This document shows positions 49,562 through 59,412 of a stretch of 64,000 bases of DNA, one piece after another. Every line of letters starts with the position of its first letter. Positions within the stretch are counted from its first letter, which is position 1. Source of the DNA: a bacterium (GTDB lineage Bacteria; Krumholzibacteriota; Krumholzibacteriia; LZORAL124-64-63). Both the position numbers and the translations under genes were made by a program. The notes under the pieces were generated by a model that was not told where the DNA came from, made no database searches, and saw only the letters and a list, made by a program, of their open reading frames with translations. The stretch lies in assembly GCA_024223715.1 (NCBI GenBank), contig JAAEOA010000358.1, forward strand, positions 1 through 64,000. Reading direction: 5' to 3'.

Positions 49562-51970
49562 TTATCGAACGATTGCCAAACTTCGCACTGTGGCCAAGCC
49601 GTGCCATTGCACCTTCAGGACATACATACCAGTGGAAACAGGGCTACCCACTCGATTGTTGCCATTCCAAAAGCCTACTTCGCTACTGACAGAACTGTTT
49701 TTATAAACCAGTTGACCTTCGAGATTAAAAACCTCTACCAGAGCGGGGTCGTCTTCTGTTGCATCGGCTGCAAAGCCCCCCAGCTTAAGCAAAGGAGCAT
49801 CAATGCCAGCTACCCACGGATTGGGATAAATATAAACCTGATCAAGGTTTGAGACTTCTTCAGTCACGACTTCCGGGACATCCCATGACACAGCACCCAG
49901 AGTGCTGGAAACAGCCAGTCGATTGCCATCGGCGCTTACAGCTAACTGTTTGTACACCCCACCGGGCAAATTTGTAATGGAATTGAAACTGTAAAGCTGG
50001 CCGTACATGGGATTGGAAAGATAATTTCCCAAATCAAAATAGGCTTCTATTTCTGGCTCTTTTGTATCCCAAAGAATTCGGTTCAGGCCTTCACGGGTGG
50101 CCACCCAAAGGTTACCCTGGGCATCGGTGGCAATGTCGGCCACGTTCCCGTTAATTAATCCATCGATATAGAATGCGGTTTTGGTTTCATAATCTTCCAT
50201 AAGAGTCATGCTGTTCGCTTCGTAATCGACCCGGGTCACACCGTTCCCGCCATACCAGATGGTACCGTCCGGAGCCAGGGCCAGATGTGTTTTTTCCACG
50301 GTTGGATCATTGGAGGTCCCGCTGATGTCTGAGAATGGGCCAGCCCAATGGTCATCGCTGGTATCAGACCACGTTATTTCCTCATCAGGTCCGGCAAAAG
50401 GGCCATTCACGTCCCATCGCACCAGACCGGTTCCTTCGACGGCAAACCAGATGATGTCATTGCGAGCAACTAAAATATCCCAGACACTGACTCCGGTGCC
50501 GATGCCCCCATCCGGGCCCTGAAGAACATCGTGCCAGTTTTCAGATCCTCGCCAGTTCACAGGATCGGTCAGAATGCGGACTTTCTGGTCATGGGCCCAA
50601 TCGTAAGCAACAAGAAGAGTTCCATCCGGGTGAACCGTCAGGTTAACAATAGAAGAGTTGACCGGGAACGAGTCTTCCAAGCCACAGGTATTGCCGTTCA
50701 TCAGGTCCTGTTCACCGGTTTCAAGGTCAACCCTGACTATTCCCACACTGTATTGTGCAACGTAAATCAGTGAATTTGTAAAATCGGAACCGAGGGCCAG
50801 CATGGGCGCCCAGTGGTTGAATAAACCAGTGGAGTCATTGCCAGCGCTGGCAATTTCATAAATATTTGAATAGTCCTGACCCAACTGTCCGGAAACAGCC
50901 CAGCCATTACGAGATCCCACCCAGGTTTTCCCATCACTGCCAATGGCAATTCCATCAGGGTTGGGAACCAGTTGTCCGTCAACAACCTGATCAACAAAAG
51001 TGGAAGTGCCTTCTTCGTAAACGGCATACCAGGCGAAACCAGTTGTGCCGGCCATACCTGAAGGAATATTTCGTCCACCGGTCCAGATATTCTGACCGGC
51101 ACAAAGAGCATAAGGTTGTGACTGGGGTAAAGAAACGGTAGTCCAGGAGCTGCCGGAATAATAAGCCGTTGCTGAAGAACCAAGAACCCAGAGGTTGTCG
51201 GTATTGGCACTCAGGTCCCGCACCGTGCCCGTGTAACCGGTTGTGGACCAGACCTGGGTATCATTATTCCAGACAAAAACCCCGCCGTCGGTTCCTGCGT
51301 ACAGATTACCATCGGGCCCGATAGCGAAACGCGATGTGTTCAATTCCACAAGACCATCGTTCAGAACTGGAAACACATTGTTTTCAAATCGGCAAATTCC
51401 CGAAGGGGTCGCAATATACAAAAGGTCTTCGAAAAAAATCAGGTCGTTGATGTTGTCGTCAATCAGGCCGTCGGCATATGCGGTATACTGAGCCCCGGGG
51501 ATCCCATCAGTCAGTAACCCCAGCCCACCAGCATCCATACCGTAATAAACACGTTCCGTGCCACCCACAACGGCGCCGGTTACAGCAGTAACATCCATGC
51601 CGCCCAAGTTGCTGGTGAATAAACGGTATTCGGGTTCGGTATCGAAATTGGAAATCCGTGTCATGCCGCCGTCTTCTGTGGCTACCCAAATATTGCGGCC
51701 AGTCCAGGCCAGGTCGGATATGAAATTACCGGACAAATCAATGCCTGCACTGAGGCGAGAAACCTGCGTCGGATCCAAACGATCCCAGTACAGCAAGCCA
51801 CCCCCATCGAGGCCACCAATCACCCGGTCTTCAAATTCAAGAATACAGGTTATCTGTCTTTTAGTGAGTACCGATTCGAATTCAACATTCTGTGCCGCCC
51901 ATGAAGCAGTCACTGTGCTGACCAGAATCACAAAAGTTAAAGATACCAGAATCCCCAATGACTTTTTCAT
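49562..51970 (-). CDS. exported two-component-regulator-type beta-propeller with YPNP C-terminal domain
   Basis: 802 residues. A signal peptide lies at 1-26 (LGILVSLTFVILVSTVTASWAA). Residues about 35-690 hold many propeller blades with the motif W-x-A/G-T-x-x-G-G/L, such as NIWVATEDGGMTRI, LYAGTDGGVFVWN and LWVATREGLNRIL. Residues about 715-802 are an Ig-like sorting or FlgD-type module: VYIYPNPWVAG, VEVFNLEGQLVY, STGMYVLKVQW. In Bacteroidota this C-terminal type directs type IX secretion; in other FCB lineages its role is less sure. There is no membrane anchor. It sits inside the glycan operon, 6 nt after the GT2 fusion. Confidence 0.82.
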   Translation of the reverse strand: MKKSLGILVSLTFVILVSTVTASWAAQNVEFESVLTKRQITCILEFEDRVIGGLDGGGLLYWDRLDPTQVSRLSAGIDLSGNFISDLAWTGRNIWVATEDGGMTRISNFDTEPEYRLFTSNLGGMDVTAVTGAVVGGTERVYYGMDAGGLGLLTDGIPGAQYTAYADGLIDDNINDLIFFEDLLYIATPSGICRFENNVFPVLNDGLVELNTSRFAIGPDGNLYAGTDGGVFVWNNDTQVWSTTGYTGTVRDLSANTDNLWVLGSSATAYYSGSSWTTVSLPQSQPYALCAGQNIWTGGRNIPSGMAGTTGFAWYAVYEEGTSTFVDQVVDGQLVPNPDGIAIGSDGKTWVGSRNGWAVSGQLGQDYSNIYEIASAGNDSTGLFNHWAPMLALGSDFTNSLIYVAQYSVGIVRVDLETGEQDLMNGNTCGLEDSFPVNSSIVNLTVHPDGTLLVAYDWAHDQKVRILTDPVNWRGSENWHDVLQGPDGGIGTGVSVWDILVARNDIIWFAVEGTGLVRWDVNGPFAGPDEEITWSDTSDDHWAGPFSDISGTSNDPTVEKTHLALAPDGTIWYGGNGVTRVDYEANSMTLMEDYETKTAFYIDGLINGNVADIATDAQGNLWVATREGLNRILWDTKEPEIEAYFDLGNYLSNPMYGQLYSFNSITNLPGGVYKQLAVSADGNRLAVSSTLGAVSWDVPEVVTEEVSNLDQVYIYPNPWVAGIDAPLLKLGGFAADATEDDPALVEVFNLEGQLVYKNSSVSSEVGFWNGNNRVGSPVSTGMYVLKVQWHGLATVRSLAIVR

Positions 51971-51975
51971 ATTAA

Positions 51976-54108
51976 CTACCTTTTGACCCCAGAGGTCAGA
52001 TCTTGCTCCCGGTTGGCAGGGTCATCATTTTCAATGACTCCAAAACCACCAGGACCGCACCACAACTGCTTAATGTTAGAAAACAATGAAACTCGTTTTT
52101 TGGCCACTTCTGGGGGGTGACCGCCAGCCCAGGGACCGGTCAAACCGGGAGTCTCCGGTTCGTTTTTCCAGAAATCCACAATCTCGGCCGGGCTTTCAGG
52201 CAGAAAACGGGCCTGGCCCAAAAATGCCCTGGGCCCAACCACTCGAATTTTCCCAACCACTAAGGCTTTCATGAGCCCCCACTGCCAGAAATACGATTTC
52301 ATCCGCCCCTGGCTGTTGGTTGCCACCTCCAAGTGAGGATCGTTGCCCCAAATATCTTTGACATGAATGCATGTCATTCGGGCGGAACCTCGGGGAACCA
52401 GAACAAATTTGACCAGTAAATAAGGCAACCACCCCCAGACAATGGAAACCAATCCGAAAACAAAAGAGAACACACGCATCAATCCTGATCGCAAAGCTGA
52501 ACTGCTGCCGGAGCTTTGCACGGCGCTGAGCCCTCCACCAAAAGCCTCGGCTCGAGCCCCGCTGGCCAGCAACCAAACATCGTCCAGATTCCAGCGCAAC
52601 CGTATGCGCATGCGCCGCAGCCCTGCCAGTTGCAACCAGATATCAGGATTGTCTGTCGGACGTTCCCAGAAGACCACCTGACTGATTCGGTAGCGGCGAA
52701 CCACTTCCAAAAGCGAAGTGCTGGCCCCCAGCCAGGGTATTTCGTTATCCCTTAGAGGCGCAAAGCCATCTTCGTTGGTACTGGGCTGCCAAACAAAGCC
52801 AGCCACATCAACGCCCTCATCCTGAAGATTTTTGCAACCATTGAGCCAATTCTGAAGACGCATGGGCGGGCCTACCAGCAGGGTTCTTTCCAGAGATAAA
52901 TTCCCCTTTTCAAGTTTTCGCAAAATACGATGAACACCCAGGGAGCCTAAAGCGGTGGAAAAACCCAGCAGGGGAATAAACATCAGCAGAACTGCGCGGC
53001 TAATAACATCAAGATGTCCCAAATAGGTGGCAGCTAGAAGCAATACTGCCACCACGCCAACCTGTTGCAAATGTTCGGTTATGGAACGGGAACGCCTTTG
53101 GGAAAGAAGCCGGTAGCGGCCAGTCATCAAAAAGGTCAATGTGGTCAGCAGCAAGGAAAAGAGCAGCAGCGGAAAATACTCACCAAAGGGATACAATTCG
53201 GCGGAGAAGAAACGACCCATGATTCCGCGCAGAGCGTAAGCACCGCCAAAGGCAGCAGCAACCCCAAGCATGTCCAGGCTCCAGAGCAGAAAAACCAGCA
53301 TTGGCTCGCGCCATTTTTTTATAAGCCAAACCAGGACTCCCCATTTTTCATAAAAGGAGATGAGGCTTCCAAGGTGCAACCAGAAAGTGCGGGTGAATTT
53401 GCCCTGAGCGCTGTCCCGGCGATGACGATGAATGAAGCGGGCATCAGGCGAATATACCACCTCAAAGCCTGCCTGCCACATGCGATAGCACCAGTCGACA
53501 TCTTCAAAATAAAGAAAGAAACGTTCATCCATGGGCCCGGTTCGCAACATGGCTGAGCGGCGAACCAGCAAACAGCCACCCAGAACCCAATCCACAGGGC
53601 GAACACTTTGGTGGTCAAAGTCTTCCATTAAATGCAGACGAACGGTTTCGCTGTTGGGAAAAATTTTCCCCAAAAAAGTGCGACGCAAAAGCAGGGTTTT
53701 CAGATTGTAGAAACGGCGGCAGCTGTCCTGAACCGTGAGGTCCTCATTCAGCAATTGAGGCCCGACCATACCCGCTCGTGGAGTGCGATCGGCAAATTCC
53801 AACAAGTGGTCCAGAGCACCCGGTTGAACCACAATATCAGGATTCAGAACCAGATAATACTCCGCCTGCACCTGAGCCATGCCCAGATTACATCCTTTGC
53901 TGTAACCCAGATTTTCTTTGCTGAAAATCCATTGGAATTGGGGGTATTGGTTGTGGACTCCAACCAGGCCGTCATCTTCAGATGCGTTGTCCACGATGAT
54001 GATTTTGTGATCCTGAACCGGAGCATACGCCACCAGACTTTCGAGGCACCGACCCAAATCGGAACTCGAATTGTAGTGGACTATGACAACAGCCAGTTTC
54101 AAAGGCAA
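51976..54108 (-). CDS. fusion: GT2 glycosyltransferase - membrane/CoA-binding region - degenerate phosphoglycosyl transferase
   Basis: 710 residues; the start is a TTG at 54108 or 54102 behind GGAGGG. Residues 1-235 are a rhamnosyltransferase-like GT2 (VVIVHYNSSSDL, IIVDNASEDD, LVLNPDI at 86-92, LYFEDVDWCYR). Residues 270-380 carry several membrane helices and 405-510 a CoA-binding-like region, as in the N-terminal half of WbaP/WcaJ. Residues 543-670 follow the PGT pattern, with a hydrophobic helix, VVGPRAFLG at 623-630 and PGLTGPWAG near 654. The catalytic Asp-Glu dyad is missing: the stretch before VGPR reads FWQWGLMKALVVGK. GT2 is probably active; the PGT half is probably not. Confidence 0.8.
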   Translation of the reverse strand: MPLKLAVVIVHYNSSSDLGRCLESLVAYAPVQDHKIIIVDNASEDDGLVGVHNQYPQFQWIFSKENLGYSKGCNLGMAQVQAEYYLVLNPDIVVQPGALDHLLEFADRTPRAGMVGPQLLNEDLTVQDSCRRFYNLKTLLLRRTFLGKIFPNSETVRLHLMEDFDHQSVRPVDWVLGGCLLVRRSAMLRTGPMDERFFLYFEDVDWCYRMWQAGFEVVYSPDARFIHRHRRDSAQGKFTRTFWLHLGSLISFYEKWGVLVWLIKKWREPMLVFLLWSLDMLGVAAAFGGAYALRGIMGRFFSAELYPFGEYFPLLLFSLLLTTLTFLMTGRYRLLSQRRSRSITEHLQQVGVVAVLLLAATYLGHLDVISRAVLLMFIPLLGFSTALGSLGVHRILRKLEKGNLSLERTLLVGPPMRLQNWLNGCKNLQDEGVDVAGFVWQPSTNEDGFAPLRDNEIPWLGASTSLLEVVRRYRISQVVFWERPTDNPDIWLQLAGLRRMRIRLRWNLDDVWLLASGARAEAFGGGLSAVQSSGSSSALRSGLMRVFSFVFGLVSIVWGWLPYLLVKFVLVPRGSARMTCIHVKDIWGNDPHLEVATNSQGRMKSYFWQWGLMKALVVGKIRVVGPRAFLGQARFLPESPAEIVDFWKNEPETPGLTGPWAGGHPPEVAKKRVSLFSNIKQLWCGPGGFGVIENDDPANREQDLTSGVKR

Positions 54109-54121
54109 TACCCTCCGGTGT

Positions 54122-54895
54122 TTAAGGAATGCGCTTCAGCCGCAGAGCCCAGACCATCCACATGGCCTCAACAATGATGCGTTTGCTCATTTTTGAGACC
54201 CCGACCTGCCGATCAACGAACATGATGGGAATTTCCTTGATGCGCAAACGGCGCTTCCAGCAATGGTAATTCATTTCAATTTGGAAGGAATAACCATCGC
54301 TTTTGATTTTATCCAAAGGCAGCATTTCCATGGTGGAACGGCGGAAACATTTAAATCCGCCTGTGCTGTCTTTTATGGGCATTCCGGTTACGAAGCGTGC
54401 GTAAATGTTGGCTCCGACACTAAGGAACAACCGACGCAGTGGCCAGTTCACCACAGTAATGCCTTCAAGATAGCGGCTGCCCAGAACCAGATCGTGCTTG
54501 TCTATTTCTTCCAGAAATTGAGGCAAGGCATCTGGTGAATGGCTAAAATCGGCATCCATTTCAAAGATGGCTTCAAAATCAGTGTTTTCCAATATCCATT
54601 TAAAGCCGGCAATGTAAGCAGCACCAAGGCCCTCTTTGACCGCTCGCTCCAAAATAAAAATGCGATCGCCGAAGCCGGGCAAACTCTTGACAATATTGGC
54701 GGTGCCATCGGGGGAGCTGTCGTCCACCACCAGGACTGAAAGCCGGTCGTCTTTGGCCAGGATTTCCGGAATTAAACCACCCACATTTTCAGCTTCATTA
54801 TACGTCGGCACAACCACCACTGCTTTGGTGACTGGAGGTAAAGCCGGCAGATTGTTTTTCCCGCTGATGTCCTGGGGACCTCTCTTTTCACTCAC
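54122..54895 (-). CDS. polyprenol-phosphate mannose/glucose synthase (Dpm1-like GT2)
   Basis: 257 residues from a GTG at 54895 that overlaps the YfhO stop (GTGA). Motifs: VVVPTYNEAENV, VDDSSPDGTA, MDADFSHSPDAL (the DxD site), GSRYLEG, IKDSTGGFKCFRR and a late KRRLRIKEIPIMFVDRQVGVSKM. It lacks C-terminal membrane helices, like soluble Dpm1. The family makes polyprenyl-phosphate sugars used as donors by membrane GT-C enzymes, and such enzymes (YfhO, DUF2723) lie in the same operon. Confidence 0.92.
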   Translation of the reverse strand: MSEKRGPQDISGKNNLPALPPVTKAVVVVPTYNEAENVGGLIPEILAKDDRLSVLVVDDSSPDGTANIVKSLPGFGDRIFILERAVKEGLGAAYIAGFKWILENTDFEAIFEMDADFSHSPDALPQFLEEIDKHDLVLGSRYLEGITVVNWPLRRLFLSVGANIYARFVTGMPIKDSTGGFKCFRRSTMEMLPLDKIKSDGYSFQIEMNYHCWKRRLRIKEIPIMFVDRQVGVSKMSKRIIVEAMWMVWALRLKRIP

Positions 54896-57498
54896 GACTG
54901 GTTGTTTCCTTCAGATGGGTTGGCCCGCCGCCCCAAAAATAAGGGCGACAATAACATAATTAGCGTAAGAATCCACCCAACAACCGAAAGAGTCAATCCC
55001 TGCCTTACGGAAGGATCGCTGTAGTGGAAACGGACCTTGTGAGATCCAGATTCCAGAGCCACAGCCCGCAAGACCAGATCGGCAGTTAATATTGGTTGAG
55101 TTTGACCGTCAACTTCCACCTGCCAACCGGGAGCCATCATGTCTGACAGCAAAAGCAGGGCCGGAACGGGAGAATTCACACTCAAAATGATTTCTCCAAG
55201 GCCGTCTTTCTCAAAAATAGGCACCGGAAGAGGTTGAAGGCTGTTTGCAGGCATTGGAGATGGTTCTTCAGCAAGGAAAACCTGGTTAAAAACATCAATT
55301 TCCCCGGTTTGAATACCGTCCAGAAAGGGCTGCAGAGCGTCCTTTTCCGGCAACGTGGATACATTTGCCCACTGGGTCAGTAAACGTGCCCTGGGCACTG
55401 CATTGGAGTTGCGGTAAAAAACTGGCCTGGCAATACCGCCGGATGCTTTTTCCAGATCACCACCAAGGGAAGCCAGAACCTGCAATTGTCCCGGTGTGAA
55501 TTCACCATCGAAAGAAACAACTCCAGCAGACAACCAGGACGCCAGCCTGACGGCGGGTTTTTCACTATACAGCCTTTTGCGAATCTGTTCATAGGCGGCC
55601 AGTTTGACCGCATGATAACCACCGAGGCTGCGAATGCCATCGCCCATCCAAAGGTTTTGGTTTGAGCCCATTCCCAAAGGAAAAACCCGGTCATGACCGA
55701 CCAGTTTTTTCAAGGTGACAGCTCCGGGCCCAGACTTGGATTTTGATGGGCGGTAAGGACGCAACAACTTGCCCGATGGAACCAGTTGGGCTTGCCCCTG
55801 AGGATTTTGCACTACCACATGCAAGCCATTATCAGGCCCGACAATCAACTTATCAACCGCACTCAAATCCACAACAACCAAGAGCAGCAAAACCCAGAGC
55901 AGCCCCACACCACTAAGCATTCGGGCACGTGTGCTGCCCCAAATGGCGGCGCCGGCTGTTATCAGGATGAGACCAATGAGCATCAGACTGGATTTGTGCA
56001 GAAGCCAGGATTCTTTCAGCAATATCTGTGGGGCCGGTTTTCCGGCGGATTTAGCCAAGCTTTCAAGGCTTGATTGGTATATTCCTTCAGCCATTCCAGT
56101 TAAAGAGCCCATCAGCAGAAGAAACCCCAGACCGGCAAGAACCATGGGGAAAATTTTATTGAATGTTTGCTGGTTTCCTTGGCCAGCAGTATGACTCAAG
56201 GAACCGGTTTTCATAATACCAGCCAAACGAGCTGCCCCCAATGGTGCCAGAACAGCAGCAGCAAAAGCAGGCAAAATGAGAATCATTGATGGAATTCGGA
56301 ATTTGTCGAAAAATGGCAGCCATCCGTATAGCCATTCGTAAAAACCAAACCCAAAATTCCCAAATGAAACAAAAACTGCCAGCATGCTCATGGTCAACAG
56401 AGCCAGCAGCAAACTACGGTGGGTGGTCAAAAATACCGACGCCACAAGAGAGAGCAGCAGGAAACCAAAATAATTGGGATAATCATTAAAAGGCATCCGT
56501 CCCAAATAAGTGGCTTTGCCAAAACCTGCGGCCATGGGCAGAACCGCAGTGCCATATTCGTTGGGAGCCTGGCTCCAGCCGGTGGCATATTCTAACCCCG
56601 AATCGCCATCGTCAACGCTATTCTGCCCGCGAATGCTAATATCAGAATATTTGTGAACAGGAACCAGAAGAACTGCTGCAATAAGAAATCCCACTGCGAG
56701 GCCAAGGAAAACCTGCCCCACTCTCAGCCAACGCAATTTAGCCACCATTTGCCGAGCTTTTTCATCGAGAGGCCAGACAGCATTCCAAAGGGAAAACCAA
56801 GCCACAAGGGCCAGGGTGTAGTAGGAAATCTGAGGATGCCCCCGCAACAATAATAACCCCAGGAACAGAGCAGTTAAGCCCACCGAGCGCCAGCCTTTGC
56901 CATCAAGAACCCGCCACACCGATGCCACAATCCAGGGCATATACATTGCTGCCCCTAACTTGGAACCATGGCCATGAACCCCCCAGGCGACCACCTTGGG
57001 GAAAAGCAGGAAAACCAAAGCCCCCAACAAGAGAGCAGGAAACGGTAATTTCCAGCGAGACAAAAGCCAGACCATACCCAACCCGCCAAAAAGCAAGTGA
57101 CCAAACATCCAGGTCAGCGGCGGAAAACCCCAGTTCTGCAGAGTATTGAAAATTTCAGTTGGTGGGTAAACATATTTAAGGTAGGAGACCGACCCGAATG
57201 AAGGCATCCCGGCAAACAGATATGGATTCCAGAGGGGGTATCCATCTTCGCTCAGAGCCTTATCTCCCACGCTTGAAAATGACAAGGCATTCTCTGAATC
57301 GCTGCTCAAAAAAACCAGGTTTCCAGTTAAAGCCCCCTGGTACACAACACCCAGGACCAGTAGGATTGCCAAAACCAGAAACAAAGACTCTGCCCAAGAG
57401 GGCAAATTGATAGCAGGAAAACTGGGCACAACAGATGTACCTTTCTGCGCCTTTTTCTTTTTAGATCCCTTTTTACCGGCCAAGAGTTTTCTCCCCAT
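54892..57498 (-). CDS. YfhO-family membrane protein (GT-C-like)
   Basis: 868 residues. A basic N-terminal tail (KKGSKKKKAQKG) is followed by about twelve membrane helices up to residue 560. The first loop (YQGALTGNLVFLSSDSENALSF, then DGYPLWNPYLFAGMPSFG) matches the YfhO family. A large extracytoplasmic region (560-835) and one last helix follow (LTLSVVGWILTLIMLLSPLF). YfhO proteins are GT-C-like and act in glycosylation of wall polymers in Firmicutes. It feeds from polyprenyl-phosphate sugars, fitting the Dpm1-like gene overlapping its end. Confidence 0.85.
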   Translation of the reverse strand: MGRKLLAGKKGSKKKKAQKGTSVVPSFPAINLPSWAESLFLVLAILLVLGVVYQGALTGNLVFLSSDSENALSFSSVGDKALSEDGYPLWNPYLFAGMPSFGSVSYLKYVYPPTEIFNTLQNWGFPPLTWMFGHLLFGGLGMVWLLSRWKLPFPALLLGALVFLLFPKVVAWGVHGHGSKLGAAMYMPWIVASVWRVLDGKGWRSVGLTALFLGLLLLRGHPQISYYTLALVAWFSLWNAVWPLDEKARQMVAKLRWLRVGQVFLGLAVGFLIAAVLLVPVHKYSDISIRGQNSVDDGDSGLEYATGWSQAPNEYGTAVLPMAAGFGKATYLGRMPFNDYPNYFGFLLLSLVASVFLTTHRSLLLALLTMSMLAVFVSFGNFGFGFYEWLYGWLPFFDKFRIPSMILILPAFAAAVLAPLGAARLAGIMKTGSLSHTAGQGNQQTFNKIFPMVLAGLGFLLLMGSLTGMAEGIYQSSLESLAKSAGKPAPQILLKESWLLHKSSLMLIGLILITAGAAIWGSTRARMLSGVGLLWVLLLLVVVDLSAVDKLIVGPDNGLHVVVQNPQGQAQLVPSGKLLRPYRPSKSKSGPGAVTLKKLVGHDRVFPLGMGSNQNLWMGDGIRSLGGYHAVKLAAYEQIRKRLYSEKPAVRLASWLSAGVVSFDGEFTPGQLQVLASLGGDLEKASGGIARPVFYRNSNAVPRARLLTQWANVSTLPEKDALQPFLDGIQTGEIDVFNQVFLAEEPSPMPANSLQPLPVPIFEKDGLGEIILSVNSPVPALLLLSDMMAPGWQVEVDGQTQPILTADLVLRAVALESGSHKVRFHYSDPSVRQGLTLSVVGWILTLIMLLSPLFLGRRANPSEGNNQS

Positions 57499-57540
57499 GC
57501 CACCATAGATGGATTTGAGTTGGAATCAGAACAGAATCAA

Positions 57541-58467
57541 TCAGTATCCCCGGCCACACATTTCATCGACAGCCCCTTGCCAAATGGCGATGGCTGTTTC
57601 GAGCCGACCATTCCAAAGATGCCAGGATGAATGCCCGCCAAGGAATCCCAGTTGAGTAAAAAAAAGAACCGGCCAGAAAGCTCGAGGCCAATGCTTGCCA
57701 AGCAAACGCATGTGACTTCGACTTCGCAACCAGGCTTTACGCGGACTGTCACTTCCCAGAGTGGCACTCACCTTGTGCAGAATCACTGCCCTGGGCACAT
57801 GCATAATGCGTCCTCCGGCTGAAGTGATTCGCAAACTGTAGTCGGCATCTTCTCCATAAAAATAGTAGCCATCGTCGAGCAGTCCCACCCGGTCCAGAAC
57901 TTCACTTCTGATCATCAGGGCACAGCCGGTTCCATAATCAATGAAACGGCGGTTGTAATCCAGTTTGCCTGCCATTTTTCGCAATCCGGCATGACGCACC
58001 CAACCGCTGAATTTGCCAACCAGACCACCATCATACCAGATGAGAGCTGGGTTGTGTGCATAACAGATTCTTGGAGTTACCGCCCAGGCTTCGGGGGAAT
58101 CTTCCAAGGCATCGGCCAACCGGCGAAGACTGCCTTCGGGAACCACAGTATCGTTGTTCAACAAGAGAATATGTCCCGTGTACTTCTCTTCCTTGAGCAT
58201 TTTCAGGGCAACGTTATTGCCACCAGCCCAGCGCAGGTTTTCACCCGTCTCAATAATTTCCACTTCCGGATAATGCTCCCTGGTCCAGGCCACGGAATCA
58301 TCTTCGGACCCGTTGTCCACCATGATGACTCGCAGTTGTAAAAACCGGTCGTCACCAAGGGAGCGAAAACAATCGGGCAGATCCTGCCGACCATTCCAGT
58401 TGACTACAACAACGGCCAAAGGATGAGGGCTGCCAGAAGCAGATTTTAAATCCTTTGCCTCAGACAC
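57541..58467 (-). CDS. glycosyltransferase family 2 (rhamnosyltransferase-like)
   Basis: 308 residues from a GTG at 58467 that overlaps the end of the upstream GT2 by 8 nt. Motifs: VVVNWNGRQDLPDCFRSL, VDNGSEDDS, the DxD-like LLNNDTVV, a DYGTGCALMIRSEVL acceptor segment and YYFYGEDADYSLRI. It lacks membrane helices apart from a short hydrophobic stretch near 270. It probably adds a sugar to a lipid-linked intermediate. Donor and acceptor are unknown. Confidence 0.91.
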   Translation of the reverse strand: MSEAKDLKSASGSPHPLAVVVVNWNGRQDLPDCFRSLGDDRFLQLRVIMVDNGSEDDSVAWTREHYPEVEIIETGENLRWAGGNNVALKMLKEEKYTGHILLLNNDTVVPEGSLRRLADALEDSPEAWAVTPRICYAHNPALIWYDGGLVGKFSGWVRHAGLRKMAGKLDYNRRFIDYGTGCALMIRSEVLDRVGLLDDGYYFYGEDADYSLRITSAGGRIMHVPRAVILHKVSATLGSDSPRKAWLRSRSHMRLLGKHWPRAFWPVLFFTQLGFLGGHSSWHLWNGRLETAIAIWQGAVDEMCGRGY

Positions 58468-59410
58468 GGTCGGCTACTCGGTAGGCATTTTCAGGACTGC
58501 GACCAGAGACAACCAACTCGGCAATAAGGCCCAGGCTGATGAACTGAAATGAAACGATAATGAAGACCAGCCCCAGCAACATGCTTGGCCTCAGGTGCAT
58601 GGGATTACCCATGGCCCACAAAACAAAATGGTACAAACTGATGAGCCCACCGGCTGCCAGGAAGGTGGTGCCAATTCGCCCGAAGAAATGCAGAGGCGAG
58701 GTTTGTTTTGCGTGCAAAAAGTAAACGGTGAGCAAGTCGAAAAACCCATTCAGGAAACGGGCAATACCATACTTGGTGACACCGTGTTTTCGGGCAAAGT
58801 GTTTGACGGGCATTTCGGTAACTTTAAAACCATCCAAAAAAGCCAGAGCCGGCACATAACGATGCATGTCACCGTATAGCTTAACCTTCTGTGTGACTTC
58901 CCGGCGGTAAGCTTTCAAACCGCAGTTAAAATCATGAAGTTTCAGGCCACACATTCGACTTGTAAACCAATTGAACACCTTGCTGGTATTATTTTTGATG
59001 AAGCTGTCCTTGCGATCCTGCTTCCAACCGGAAACCAAATCCCAGCCGTTTTCAATGAGGGCAATCAGGTCCGGAATTTCTGCCGGATCATCTTGCAGAT
59101 CGGCATCCATAGTGATGACGATGTCAGCGCTGGCTGCCTTAAAGCCGGCAGCCAAAGCCGCCGCTTTACCAAAATTGCGGCCAAATTTTATGCCATGAAC
59201 CTGAGGCCGAACTTTGGACAGTTCCTGAACCACATCGAAGGTGCCATCGTCGCTGCCGTCATCAATGATCCAGACTTCCCAGGTGCGGCCCATACCACTG
59301 ATGGCCTCATCAATGCGTTCCACCAGTTCAGGAAGACTTTCGTGCTCGTTGTAAGCGGGAACAACCACAGCCACCTCGGTGCGCACCATTTCTGCACTCA
59401 CGTCACTCAC
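58460..59410 (-). CDS. membrane GT2, polyprenol-phosphate sugar synthase (GtrB/ArnC-like)
   Basis: 316 residues from a GTG at 59410. Motifs: VVVPAYNEHESL, IIDDGSDDGT, TMDADLQDDP (DxD), SGWKQDRKDSFIKNNTSKVFN and FNCGLKAYRRE. Two membrane helices close the protein (about 243-262 and 277-302), as in GtrB/ArnC/YkcC enzymes that attach a sugar to undecaprenyl phosphate at the inner face. It ends 8 nt inside the next GT2 and starts 2 nt after the epimerase gene. Confidence 0.93.
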   Translation of the reverse strand: MSDVSAEMVRTEVAVVVPAYNEHESLPELVERIDEAISGMGRTWEVWIIDDGSDDGTFDVVQELSKVRPQVHGIKFGRNFGKAAALAAGFKAASADIVITMDADLQDDPAEIPDLIALIENGWDLVSGWKQDRKDSFIKNNTSKVFNWFTSRMCGLKLHDFNCGLKAYRREVTQKVKLYGDMHRYVPALAFLDGFKVTEMPVKHFARKHGVTKYGIARFLNGFFDLLTVYFLHAKQTSPLHFFGRIGTTFLAAGGLISLYHFVLWAMGNPMHLRPSMLLGLVFIIVSFQFISLGLIAELVVSGRSPENAYRVADRV

Positions 59411-59412
59411 CC

